Shown in pieces: positions 1 through 32,832 of a DNA stretch of 64,000 nt (the first letter of the stretch is position 1; each line of letters begins with the position of its first letter). A program made the position numbers and the translations under genes. Source of the DNA: Syngnathus acus. Taxonomy: Eukaryota; Chordata; Actinopteri; Syngnathiformes; Syngnathidae. The notes below the pieces were generated by a model. The model saw only the letters and a list, made by a program, of their open reading frames with translations. It made no database searches and was not told where the DNA came from. Where the stretch lies: the NCBI RefSeq assembly GCF_901709675.1, contig NC_051103.1, positions 2,527,501 to 2,591,500 of the forward strand, read 5' to 3'.

Positions 1-9238
<9,238 letters not shown>

Positions 9239-9788
9239 TCTTGCTTATTTGTTTGATGTTGCTGTTAAAGATGATGGAAGAACTCGTGATGACACACGCA
9301 CCCTAGCTTCCTTTTGAAACGATAAAATGGTGCTAAGTACACTGCGAGGGAGATTCTTATCTTTAACTGTGACTATCTCTGAAAGTTTAACCATGAATTG
9401 GGTCTTAAACAAATAAAAATAACATTTTAATGCACACAAATCAGAATGTTGGGGAGGGGACGTATTTGTTGTAGAAAATAAAATCCCTGAAAATATTTCT
9501 TACAAATATTAAACTCTCTCATGAATAAAATCTGTAAAAAAAAAAATCATTTGTAAATAAAACAAAATAAATTCATTTTAATTAATCATTCATCTTCTGA
9601 ACTGATTAAGAAAATAGTATTTATTAAAAAAAAATCTAAAACTTTTAACAACAGTTTATTTTGGGGCGTTTCTAACTTTTGCACCTAAATACATTAAATT
9701 CAGTTAAAATTTACAAACTGTATTTTGGTTGCATTTTAACACCGATAATCAACAAATGACCAAACATACCTCAGGTGCTATAAAATGC
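9239..9788. other. vcl-adk intergenic region
   Basis: AT-rich spacer of about 550 bases between the adk long first exon and the likely vcl polyadenylation site. It should contain the adk promoter. No AP3M1-like exon is present, although AP3M1 separates VCL and ADK in human. Confidence 0.6.
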
Positions 9789-9794
9789 TTTATT
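9789..9794 (-). terminator. Candidate vcl polyadenylation signal
   Basis: AATAAA on the minus strand, followed at once by an A-rich tract. A second AATAAA is at 10008-10013. Either would give vcl a 3'UTR of roughly 0.9-1.1 kb. Confidence 0.5.
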
Positions 9795-10882
9795 ACAAAA
9801 AAAAAAAAAAAAAAGGCAAAGAATGGTGAACGATGGAGAGGCTTGTGATTGTGGCCAATGGAGTACACTTAACATGATCCACACACAACTCAGTCAGGTA
9901 TTTGCATAGCAAGGCAAGTGTGGCTTTACACGCTTCTTTTTTTGTGCAAATACCGTGTCAATTGCAAAGTCTGACCCAAAGGCACGTCGGCGGTCTGTTT
10001 TTGTGTGTTTATTTATCGTTACGTATGGTGACACTGTGCTTTTTTTTCTCGTTGGCGTCCATCCTGACCAAAATGATGCTATTTGTTCTTGACCATGATT
10101 GTACATACGACTGCGTGGTGTTATTCGGGATAGTTTTTGTCTAAATTTCTACAGCATTTTAATCTCTACACATAGTGAAGTGTCTGATGAACAGTCTTTG
10201 GCAGAAAAATTGTGAAAAACATAAAACCAACATAAAAAAAACAAAAGAATGTTTCTTTTGTATGCTTGTGATTCTACAGCGAGTAGTGTAAACCAACGAT
10301 TCCCAATGATTCAATTCCCCTTAATTGGTCCAAAACATCAACTCTATTTTCTCTTAGTCCAGCTATGGTGTTAGCATTAAGCTAGCAGGCTTTAGCAGAT
10401 ACACAATTTGGTGTTGGAATATAAAATGTGTAGTTCTATTTTTCTAACGTAAAATACTAAATGTGCCTTGGAAAACACTAACACAAGCTGTGTCGGCAAA
10501 AAGCCGCAAATAATTGACGCCCCCCCCCCCCCAAAAAAAGTTTAGGATTGCCTAAAGGTGCAGCATGAAGGCAACAAAACAGAACTTTAGTCTAAAAGTA
10601 GCTCCTCTACTCACTTCAACCTAGTCCCTTGTGAAAAACAAATACTGCAAATCCAGCAATGGCGGACTGCAAATATCCCCGTTGAGTATATTGCGGAGGT
10701 GAGACGCAACGATCAGTACAGCGACGACATATATGTTGTAAGAAATCCAAGGTCTAATCCAAATACATACTGTATATTCCCGGGATTTGTCAACACATTT
10801 GTACACACGTTGGACGTCAGAACGGAAGCCCGGGCGAGGCTTTTTGTGCCCACCGAGTGCGGTCCTGGGTCCTGCCGTCTTT
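9795..10882 (-). other. vcl: vcl 3' untranslated region
   Basis: This stretch lies between the vcl stop codon and the candidate polyadenylation signal. It has no coding exon and a C run near 10520. The extent is inferred. Confidence 0.5.
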
Positions 10883-19900
<9,018 letters not shown>

Positions 19901-20198
19901 GATCGGAGCGTTGCTGACTGGAATTACGTAATAGATTCTCATGCCCTAAAAAGGCAAATATGCGCGTGTAGTGTTTGTCACATTCCACACGCGGAAATTC
20001 GACCGGTTGGACGTGTTCTCGCTTTTATTTGACTCATGCCACGGCTGATCACACTGCAGACAAAATAACATATTCCCAAGTTGCCTGAATAAACATGATG
20101 CTACTGAAATAAGTAAAATGATAAAAATGTCCTTTTATGGAGCGTTTCAGTTGGTCAAAGTATGCCATGGTTTTAAAATGGACTGTCATGATGTTATA

Positions 20199-20346
20199 TT
20201 TTTTAAATAGTTGCCCTTTAAAGCGTATAGCACACAGGGCATTCAAATAATTAGCAAAACTGCATTTAATTTATTGTATTAATTAAATGCAGTTTTGCTA
20301 ATTTAAAGGGCATAGTTTAATAGTTTAAAGGGCAACTATTTAAAAA
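20199..20346. repeat. Nested palindrome, MITE-like hairpin
   Basis: Outer arms at about 20201-20223 and 20322-20345 (TTTAAATAGTTGCCCTTTAA and complement) enclose inner arms at about 20249-20272 and 20281-20302 (ATTAGCAAAACTGCATTTAA and complement). The inner pair is essentially perfect with a loop of about 10 bases. The single strand would fold into a long hairpin. It could be a small MITE; I saw no clear target-site duplication. Confidence 0.7.
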
Positions 20347-20379
20347 TTATCATGCATAATTGCTTGCATTCGTAGAATA

Positions 20380-21272
20380 CCGTTTTTTTCCATGTATAAT
20401 GCGCCCCCATGTATAATACGCACCCTAAAAATGGCATGTCGATGCTGGAAAAAAGCCTGTACCCATGTATAATACGCACCCAAATTTTGACTTTTTTTTT
20501 TTTTTAAAGTCCCAATGATCGTCACACACGCATCTGGGTGTGGTGAAATTTGTCCTCTGCATTTGACCCATCCGCGTGTGATTTTGATCCATCCCCTGGG
20601 GGAGAGGGGAGCAGTGAGCAGCAGCGGCGCCGCGCTCGGGAATCATTTGGTGATCTAACCCCCCAATTCCAACCCTTAATGCTGAGTGCCAAGCAGGGAG
20701 GCAATGGGTCCCATTTTTATAGTCTTTGGTAGGACCCGGCCGGGTTACTTAAGTCCGTAAACGTAAAATTATTCATCTTTGGGAACAACCGGATGTTATT
20801 CTGCCGGTCAGTATCACTGCGCATGCAGTAGCAAACTCGATAGCGAAGAAATATGTGAGACTCTCAACGGGATCACCAATATTTGAGTGATGTTCCAGTT
20901 ATTTATCACAATTATTTATTATTATAATAATAATATATATAATATATATAATAATTATTTATTTATTATTCACAATTGTCATGGTGATCTTTCTGGTGAT
21001 TTCTTAACTAGGCTGGATGTATTTTTTTTGTTGGCGTTGATTTCTCCGACTGCCCAGAAAGGCACCACCGCGATCAGTTAGGTTAAAATGAAAAGAGAGG
21101 AAAGTGACGTAAAGAACCATCCGTGACAAGATTTTCTTCAAAAATTGTTGTACCATGATTTTCTTAAAAAAAAAAATAATAAAATAAAAATTTGTACCCA
21201 TGTATAATGCGCACCCCAGATTTTAGGACAATAAATTAGTTAAATTTTGCGCATTATACATGGAAAAAACGG
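20380..21272. mobile_element. TA-flanked TIR transposon (Tc1/mariner-like), non-coding
   Basis: Ends CCGTTTTTTTCCATGTATAA (left) and CCGTTTTTTCCATGTATAAT (right, complement) form inverted repeats of about 25 bp, flanked on both sides by TA, the duplication typical of the Tc1/mariner superfamily. The motif CCCATGTATAATGCGCACC recurs several times next to the ends as subterminal repeats. No transposase frame is present. A truncated SINE sits inside it, so the element was there first or carried the SINE along. Confidence 0.75.
20506..20746 (-). mobile_element. Truncated SINE nested in the TA transposon
   Basis: Nearly identical to the body of the full SINE copy at about 47349-47666, but the tRNA-like head is missing: similarity stops after GACCCGGCCGGGTT. 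It is in the same (minus) orientation as the other copy. A T-rich tract on its left corresponds to the SINE 3' tail. Confidence 0.8.
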
Positions 21273-21497
21273 TAATCGTATAACCGATCATAATGATTGC
21301 CTTGTCTGTTTATATTGAAGAAAAGACAGTACATCAAGATAATACCATCTGACAGCACAGTTGTGCAAATCCTGAATTAATATGAAAAGCAGCAAAGAAA
21401 TTCGTCGAGAATTCTACAAAGGGCTCATTTCCTAACAAGGACACGAGAGACTGAAGACGGAATAGAGGAAGTTTGACGACCTGCATAAAAAAGTCAA

Positions 21498-22442
21498 TAT
21501 AATATAATATAATATAATGTAATGTAATATAATTGATGTAATATAGCCATGCTGCGGGGCAAAACCACACATCCACGGAAGCTACTAAACCGAAACCCTC
21601 CAATTTGAGGGTTAGCGGAGGTTTTCAATTGCTCTGTCGCCCCCTCGTGGTTTAGGTCTGAAGCACACGCTTAAACCAGGATATCAATATACGTATAATG
21701 AATACATACTAAAATAAATATATTTGTGATGAAAGTGTAATATTAAATATTAAATAAAATATAATAGTAATAATAAAATAACAATTTTATATTTATATAT
21801 TATTTTTAAATAGTTATATTTATATATTATTTATCCAATATAATATAATATAATATAATATAATATAATATAATATAATATAATATAATAGCCATGCTGA
21901 GGGGCAAAAATACACATCCACGTAACGCACTGAACCGAAACCCTCCAATTTGAGGGTGAGCGGAGGTTTTCAATTGCTCTGTCGCCCCCTCGTGGTTTAG
22001 GTCTGAAGCACATGGTTAAACCAGTAATATCGATGTATAATGAATATACGTATACTAATAAATATGTAATAAATATATTTGTGATAAAAGTGTAATATTA
22101 AATATAAAATAAAATATAATAATAATTATGAAAAATAATAATTGTGTATTTATATATTATCTTTAAATAATGTTATATTTATATATTATTTATCCAATAT
22201 AATATAATATAATATAATATAATATAATATAATATTGATATTACTGGTTTAAGCATGTGCTTCAGACCTAAGCCACGAGGGGGCGACAGAGCAATTCAAA
22301 ACCTCCGCTAACCCTCAAATTGGAGGGTTTCGGTTCAGTGTTTTACGTGGATGTGTATTTTTGCCCCGCAGCATGGCTATATTACATTACATTACATTAT
22401 ATTATATTAATTATATTAATTATATTATATTATATTATATTA
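21498..22442. repeat. Three copies of a ~120-bp unit separated by TATAA arrays
   Basis: The unit starts GCCATGCTG(C/A)GGGGCAAAA and ends near GTTTAAACCAG. Two copies are direct (about 21546-21676 and 21890-22024) and the third is inverted (about 22244-22376). Arrays of the pentamer TATAA lie around 21498-21540, 21838-21889, 22197-22234 and 22386-22442. Unit plus array is repeated, so the arrangement could arise by tandem duplication and inversion. Each unit contains CCACGAGGGGGCGA. No coding frame is present. Confidence 0.85.
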
Positions 22443-22539
22443 CTATTTGTAATTATTATTGTTATTACTGTCTGCTTTTGCAGTTGAATATTTTACCTCA
22501 GGCAAGTCTGTAGTGATGTGTGCTAGCAAATGTCTCCCA

Positions 22540-22700
22540 GCTCCGGTCCTGGAGGTCCGCTTTCCTGCCTGCTTTCCGTGTCACCCTGCTGCAACACAAC
22601 TGATTCAAGTGATCAGCTCCTCAAAAAGCTCTGAAGATTGATACTCATCCTGATCATTATAATCAGGCGTGTTGCAGCAGGGAGACATGGAAAACAATTG
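22540..22700. repeat. MITE-like interspersed repeat remnant
   Basis: Imperfect inverted arms, CTGCTGCAACACAACTGATT near 22590 and AATCAGGCGTGTTGCAGCAG near 22662, enclose a short spacer. The sequence resembles a repeat I know as common in fish genomes (CTGATTCAAGTGATCAGCTC core), but I cannot name the family. Confidence 0.55.
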
Positions 22701-22807
22701 AACACTATCACTTTACCTGTTGACTTTTCTGGTCATCGTTTTTACCATTGTTTATTGTCCGAGGAGGAGGAGGAGAGTGAAGCGGATAGTTCTGCCGTCA
22801 TCCCTGA

Positions 22808-24980
<2,173 letters not shown>

Positions 24981-25276
24981 CGAGCGCCGCTCGCTGACTT
25001 GGGTCGAGCTAAGCTGACGCAGAAGCTGCGGGTCGGCGGTGAACCGTCTACCTCTTTATCCACGTGTGGTTTCTTTGGGGAGGAAATTTATCAGTGTTAT
25101 GCATTCTGCTCGTACATTTCACGGTGAATCTTGTCCACTCAAGTCGTCCCAAGTCATCCCAGCGTAAAACCTTTTCAAACCGTGGTGATTCTTTCACGTG
25201 ATGTGCATCTTGCATGCAAAAAAAAATCCACCAAGAACAAAGAAAGATGTTCAAACGTATACATGAACAGTTTTTC

Positions 25277-25282
25277 ATTAAA
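25277..25282 (+). terminator. Candidate c1ql1 polyadenylation signal
   Basis: ATTAAA about 300 bases after the c1ql1 stop codon. It is the first good signal on the plus strand after the gene. Confidence 0.45.
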
Positions 25283-27378
25283 GAAAACGTTCATCACGTC
25301 AGCAGTTTTCTGTCTTATTCCTCAAATGTTGTCTGATTAATTGCGCAAATCTGAAGTTCTGAAAGGAAAGGAGAGCGCTCTCAAAAAGTCCGAAGAGCGA
25401 CAAGCTGATAACAAACAGCGGCGAGCGGATTGCGTCGCCGTGTCAGAGCATCACGGTTACTGAATGCCTCGGAGACAGACAGCTCACTTCCCGCAGACGC
25501 AATTAAAAGCGAGTGACCGCGCCTTGGCAGAGGTCACCCGAGCCACGGGGTGGGGGGCGAGGAGCTGGCGTCCTCTCGGGCACTATGAGCGCATCGTCAC
25601 ATTAGAGACTTCATGTCGCCATGTCAAAGACGAAGCGACGCTTTTAGGCCCGACCAAAGGAACAAGAAGCATAAAGTGGACTCCTCCCTTACTAGGCCAC
25701 GTGGATTGATGCGGCCCCCGGGCCTCGGGTTTGACACCCGTGATGGAGATAGATTGCGAAAGCTTTTCCAGAAACTCCCCAAGGCCATCCCGCAAAGATG
25801 TGCGAGCGTTGGGGACAGCCTACGGCTACTTGCTCCTCACAAGCCTTGTTTTTGTTTGCGCCCATTAAGTCAGCGAGAGCATCCGAATTAGAGCCGGATG
25901 CCTCAGCTCCATCACCTCCTACGCGATGTTCCGGCACAGTCTACGTTGACGCTAAACAAGCAGGGACGAGAAGCGAGCTAAAGAATGTTAGCGTGTCACA
26001 TGCTAACACTTCCTAGCAAGATACTTTGCAGCCAATGGAAAGCAAATAGAGCAGAAGGCTTGCTGGGGCAATAGGAAAGCGCTGAGAGGCTGGCGGTGGG
26101 CCTACATGTGTGCAGCCATGCACACCGCCACGCCTGCGTCCTGGCGCTCCTCGGGAGAACGTGACGGGGTATACGCGTCCTTGGCGGGCATCACGCCGCG
26201 TTTGGAGGAACAAGTCCAGTGTGTCAGTGACTCAACAGGCGTGGCGCCCCTCGTGGCCCCCCCGACTGCGCCGGGTCTAACGCACGCCGACAGGTTGACT
26301 CATGCGGCCAGGGTTGCTCTGCTGGCGCATTGCCTGTCTCTTCACCTCAGCCCGCATCGGCGGGATGCGGCATGACAACGCGCTATGGAGGCGCTGGCCG
26401 CGGCTGGCCCCGGCCGAGCGTGACGCCCGACGCCAGAGTTCAAGATGGCCGCTTCACGCTACCCGTCGGCGTCGAGCTGCATTTGCCGGCTGCGCGCCCT
26501 CGGCCTTGCTGCCTTCTGACTTTTATACTTTCCTAGAATAGTTCTCGAGCGACTTTGGCACGCCGGCAGGACAGTCTTCGTTGGCCGAGACATACGAGGT
26601 ATCAAAAAGCGAGGACTACTTGCACAATATGTCATGAAGACAAACAAGCACGCATGCGCTGGTTCAGATAAAGTTCAAGCTTGCAAAACGTGTTGCTTCG
26701 CTCTTGAGCTGGTGTACGTCCGCCCATCGCTCCGCATTAGCGGCGCTGTGGCTCAGAGGGCCCCGGATCTAGTCAAGTGACACACATCAGCGAGGGGGGG
26801 GGGGAGGTGACATCATCGCTTCAATTTTCCTGTCCGCGGGTCTCATCTGTCCAAGAAAGTTTTCCATTACAATAGAGCACCGCCTGGTCAAGATTCCCCC
26901 ATTGGCACATTGGCCCGCCGGCGGACAGTCAGGAAGACGATGTGAGAAACAGTGTTTGATTTAGTTTATCTTAAGCGGCGTGGATTTACAGAGTGCTCAC
27001 AGAGAGGAGAGAACAAGGACAGCAAAGAAGAAAAAAGTGTACGAAAAAAACAGTCGAGGTGATGGAGTCACTCACAATTCATCAGAATTGTCTCTTTTAT
27101 GAGCAGTTTACGTTTAGTTAAACAATCCAATACTCATTGTGGAGGTTTCTTAAAAACATTATTGGTTTTGAGAATATACAGAAAACCGTGCCGGATTTAG
27201 CAATTTTAAATGGATTGTCGCCGGCCAATTAAAACCTTGGACAGCAACCGTGACTGCTAAAATGTATTTAATAAAGTGAGTGTCAGTTGATTAGTGATTA
27301 AAGTGCATGCTTTGTCCTTCTAAATCCCGTGAGAAGGGGGCGCCAGTGACTAACCACTTGCCTCTTTGCCGTCATCCG
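25283..27378. other. c1ql1-dcakd intergenic region
   Basis: About 2.1 kb between convergent genes. No coding exon recognised. A G run is at about 26794. ATTAAA on the minus strand at 27267-27272 may serve dcakd. Confidence 0.55.
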
Positions 27379-28300
<922 letters not shown>

Positions 28301-28451
28301 CTAAAAGAGAAAGAAATGACATGAAATATGAGAAATATGAGTCTAAGCTAAACACGTTTCCCACTGTGTAGTTAAACAAGGGAGTGGAGTCATTGTAATA
28401 AATAGTAACTGCTTGAATTATCAACAAAAACGACTTTGGGGGATTTCTTAC

Positions 28452-28600
28452 CTCGTAGATGTCAGCTGCCCCTTAAAGGAAGACGAATGGACACTTGTAT
28501 AGCCAGGCTTCAAGCTAACGTCAACAGGCTAAATGTCGACGACAGCATTAAAACAACCGCAAATGGACAACGATAAGAAGCCATCGTCCTCCTTAGCACG
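28452..28600 (-). other. dcakd 5'UTR exon and promoter (approximate)
   Basis: The minus strand shows CTACGAG|gtaag at 28452/28451, in a position to splice to the acceptor just before the dcakd ATG. The 5' limit is unknown. Confidence 0.4.
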
Positions 28601-29123
28601 TCTCGGCAACTTCACACGTCATCGGTTACTGCTATTTGTCAAAATGTCAGCGTGAAATCTCTTGAGGTCAACTACATGCTAAAAACCGGATGTTTTGAAT
28701 CGATCGTGTTACACTAAAATAGCTTCGGTATAGCGAATACAACGTTCCGCATACTTGCGCTCTACCAGTAAATAAGCGACTGGACTGTACACAAACATTT
28801 TTTTTACGGAATATAAGTTTTGTTTCAAGAGATAGAAGTAATGAAAGAGGTAATATATTTATTCACACCAACAACTGCATTTTGAATTCAGATGTGTCAA
28901 TATAACACAATTCGAAACAGTTTTGAGATTGGTTCCACACACATTCATGTCTTATATTTATTTATTTATACATATTAACAAAGAGTTGTCATTTAATATT
29001 TTTCTCTGCAGCAAGACTCAAACCATGAGTTGTGGTTACAGACCAGCTACAGTCCCGATTGTTTTTTTATTTTATAGAAACAAAAGACCCTTCAACAAAA
29101 CTTTTTTTAAAAAAAACAACTTT
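28601..29123. other. dcakd-pus3 intergenic region
   Basis: About 500 bases of AT-rich sequence between two minus-strand genes. AATAAA on the minus strand occurs near 29066, downstream of pus3, and another overlaps the pus3 stop. No gene seen. Confidence 0.55.
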
Positions 29124-30900
29124 TTATTCTGGACTCACGTTGACCACCTCAGCAGCACCTGTTGAATTTTGGGAGTATTTGGACCGCTTCCCTTTGTGAA
29201 GAGTTTCTCCACCGGCTTCGTCCTGCTCCCGCTCCAGCCGGCCTCTCTTGACAAAGTGCTCGATGCGTGACTCCAAGCTCTCGCAGAGCGGACGCTCCAG
29301 CAAGGGCCGGTACTTCCTCTGCCGGCTGCCTTCCACCAGCAGGCATAGGCCGGATGACACCCCGCCTGTCAATCAATAGCTTGGCTTTGAGCTTTAAGCA
29401 TACGTACAGTTGCTCGTATCCATTGACACCATTCTTATTCATTTTTGAGAATAAAAACATCAAGGTGTGGCCTTCTCACTTGTAGCCTCCAAGCCTCGAA
29501 TCATGTCGCGTAGAACGTGAGCCTTGACGGCGCTCTCCGTCCAGTGTTGCTGCAGAGAAGACAGGGCGAGACCCAGCTCCTCGGCATCCCGCTTCCAGCT
29601 CAGGCCGTCAAAGTGGCAGTCGTAGAGGACCAGCGGGTAGTCCACCGCCATGCTGGATGGAAAAAGAAAAAAAAAAAAAAAGTCTCAAAGACATGGAAAG
29701 CTGAGTAACATGTTGTGGTGAAGTCACCTGTATTGCGGCTTTCTGGGGTTATTGTGAACATCGAGGAGGCTGTGGATAATTTCTGGGGCTTCCAGCTTCT
29801 GTCCAATCAGGAGCAGCACAGCCATCATGCAGCGAACCTGCAATGTCACAACAAAGACCTTTAGCTTTTTTAGCTAAGAAGAACCCAGCGTTTTTTTGAT
29901 ACCTGGTGGTAGAGGAAGGCGAGTCCTTTAATCTCAAACACAAACAAGTCATGCGGGTCCGTGCCGTCGGCGCGTTGGGGGTCCGCCGGCTCGACTGTCG
30001 CCGACAGGATGGTCCTCTCAAACTGCAGGACGCCGTTGCCCACGTCCATCTTGCACAGGTTACGGAAATCATGGGTGCCTTCGTACCTAACGGTGAAGAC
30101 ATTCATTGTACTTCCTGCCTTTCAATGTTCTGCCTGTGGCTCAGTGAGCAAAGACACATCATGCGCAGTAACTAGAATTTATTGGAGCCCACCTTTTCGC
30201 TGCGTCCGCCATGGCCGCCACATCTAAAGAGCCTCGCGGAAAGTAGTAGCGGTACGTGCGGGACTGGCAATCGAAACGGGCGCTGAAGCCCTCAGCGGCA
30301 GGAGCCCACTCTAAAATCCGGATGTCCCGAGGTAGGACTCTGTTCAGCATCTTCACGTAGGGAAGCTCTGGGGCGGCGGCGGTGTCCTGTTTACTGTTTT
30401 CAGGAACGGAGACGCCCAAACCGGAACACTGTGTGGAGCGCAGGTCGATTGTTATCACCTGTGAGATGGGAGGAGAGGATGATGAAGAGGATGTGAAAAT
30501 CCCCAAACTCAGAAAAGTGATGAATTACCTGGGAAAAGGCGCTGACACCTTTGTCTGTGCGTCCGCACCGGTGATAGTTGGAGCTCTGGCGATCCTGGAT
30601 GAGGCGCGTCTTCAGGAGGGCTTCAAAGAGCCTGGCCTCCACCGTGTTGTCCGTGTTCTCCTGGACGGCAAAGCCCTGGTAGGCCCATCCCAAGTAGGCT
30701 AGACGCAGAGCAACGTGGCGGCGAGGGTGTGCGGAAAAGTCAAACGGTCGCTCCTTGCAGGCTTTCTTTCCTTTTTTACCATTTGTCTTATTATTATTGG
30801 GGCATGCATTGGTCTCCGTGTGGTTCCCATTCAGCTGGGATTTGAGCTTCTCCACTTCCTCCTCCAGCTCCTTTATTCTCTGGATTAAGGTCTCAGACAT
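29124..30900 (-). CDS. pus3: tRNA pseudouridine(38/39) synthase
   Basis: PUS3 (TruA family; yeast Deg1) converts uridines 38 and 39 of the tRNA anticodon arm to pseudouridine. Six coding exons, 30900-30529, 30458-30193, 30086-29903, 29837-29728, 29652-29480 and 29365-29124, total 1347 nt and 448 residues with continuous phase. The N-terminus ([19 protein letters not shown]) is a short coiled coil, then [20 protein letters not shown]. The catalytic aspartate is in [14 protein letters not shown] (about residue 116). [41 protein letters not shown] and FLYHQVRCMM are further TruA motifs. The basic tail ([22 protein letters not shown]) is typical of eukaryotic PUS3. A 5'UTR intron is likely: acceptor just before the ATG, donor at 31077. 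Confidence 0.95.
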
Positions 30901-31077
30901 TGTTCTTCAAAACCTAGCATTAAAAATGAATAATAACAATGAAAAGTTTGCTAAACTTATAGTTGATGAGTCGTAGTAGTAGTCGTATCTTCTACTACTA
31001 ACAACCCATTATTAATAATACGATTAGGTTTTTTTAACGCAAGTACTAGCTAATATTTCAATAAAACGGCCATTTAC

Positions 31078-31283
31078 CTTTACTTTCAACGTCAAGATAG
31101 TTGACAAGCATGTGTATTGTTGTTATTTTTGCTTTTCCCATCCGACTTTTACGGATTTGTTGTCTTTTGCGCGCGGCGACTTTACGTGCTGATTTTACGT
31201 CAGTTACCAGCAATTTACGGTATGAGACACTTCCGGTCTAAAAGTTACCTGGGAATTGGTGTCCATTACGGAGAAGGCGCAAA
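31078..31283. promoter_or_regulatory. pus3 5'UTR exon and probable bidirectional promoter
   Basis: A minus-strand donor (AAAG|gtaaat) at 31078/31077 fits a non-coding first exon of pus3. On the plus strand a short ATG-containing exon candidate begins right after (31284). The CG-containing sequence between them is the likely core promoter. No TATA box seen. Confidence 0.4.
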
Positions 31284-31316
31284 TGGACGCCGCAAAAGTC
31301 TGCAAAGATTTGCTGG
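31284..31316 (+). other. Possible first coding exon, gene unknown
   Basis: ATG in a fair context (GGCGCAAATGG) opens MDAAKVCKDLL, followed by a good donor, gtaagg. It would be the first exon of a transcript divergent from pus3. I do not recognise the peptide and found no matching downstream exon before the kinase gene; it does not join in frame to the exon at 33306. In human the divergent neighbour of PUS3 is HYLS1, but the peptide does not resemble it. Confidence 0.2.
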
Positions 31317-32832
31317 TAAGGAAAACTTAAAATAATTGAACATATTTGAATAAAACTCAAAATAAATTGTGCTGTCAGTAATTTGTAATAGCGTTACCTG
31401 CCTATGCAGGCGCGTGCAAGGCATGGCCTGCTTATTTTTTAATTAACTCACCAAGCATTTAAATTAACATGAGTCATGCAATATTTGTTGAAATAATAAC
31501 AGCGTTTTAAAGAAAAAAAAGATGAATTAAAATGTCATTTACAGTGAACCCTTGCCAAAACACCCTCTCAAACTTAACAATTACCCGAATGAATAGTTGA
31601 AACCCTAAAGTACCCCAACTTTGACCCTCAAATTTAATTAAACCTAATTTGCGTTAGGAATTTCTGGAGAAAATTATAATGAAGCCCAAAATTGAGATTC
31701 CTCAACCTGAGACAGCTGTGCAAACCTCTCCACACTATATTCGGATGTAATCAACCCCCAAGTGATGTCCTGGCACAACCTTTACATAATATTTCAAATA
31801 ATACTAATAAAAAAAAAAAAGCAAAAGGTTGTACATAACTGGCAGCGAATACGAATCGAAAAAGGTTATTCGTAGCCCCTAAAAAAAATCTAATTAATTC
31901 TAGTCTGGACCACCTGCAGCCATGATAAGGTTTTATTATCGTGGATGGCACCTGTTGCATCTCAAATGTCTGAGTCAAATGTCAAAAGTGTGTTTCTCTC
32001 TGCCGTATATTAATCACATGAGGTCAGAGAGTAGTTCTTTACAACTATGATAATTCTTGTGGCGTGATAACTTTATTGTTTTTTCCTCATTCCATAACTC
32101 TATTTACTCAGTATTAATGGAGGTGGCGAGCAAAAAATTGAGATGCATAATATGTAAAAGTACGCCAGCATAATGCTAACACACAATCCAAGGTGCCATA
32201 GATGGGCTAACGGAACTAGCATCAATGTTGCCGTAATGGCCTTTTAATACCCAAATTAGTTTTCGTGTCTAGTTTCAATCGAGTGTCCGCTCTTGGCATT
32301 CTTATGGAAAACAGGATGCAAAACCATAAACGCCCGGGAACAAGAACCAGTGCCAGCCAGGACTTTGTGCCTTGATTTTGCTTTTTCCTGTTTGGAATTC
32401 CTCAGAATCCACTGAAACGATAACGGCGATAGCCTGGAAATGAGGCGGGTCAGCGAGCGGCCCGGGTGGGGAATGTCAGGAATATCAAGTTGGTGTACGA
32501 GACATCCATATTAGGCCAAGAAGCGAGCATCTGCTTCTTTTCAAAACTGCGGTTTTCGAGCTCACCGTGAGAGATCCACGTTGATCTAAAAACGATCTTT
32601 GGGCCGCTGGGTGTGATTGCGTAAGCGGACGGTGGTTTTTGCCTGCTTTGGGCACCAGGGGACCTGCTGGTAGTAAATAACGTGACCCCGGCCCCCCTCC
32701 CATGTACACATACCAACGTTCACATTCTTCACCACAGATGTCTCCTTAATGGGATTGTTCTACGCTAGTCTTTGGTCTACTGAAAAGAAATAGCAACAAT
32801 GCAATAATTGGATGATTTACTAATGACCTCAT
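31317..32832. other. Intergenic, nothing recognised
   Basis: AT-rich, about 1.5 kb. No coding exon, RNA gene or repeat that I can support. Confidence 0.5.

Noticed and set aside
20900-22450. CRISPR-like or satellite-like spacing of AT repeats
   Set aside because: The TATAA arrays are simple microsatellites in a eukaryotic genome; no spacer-repeat regularity.
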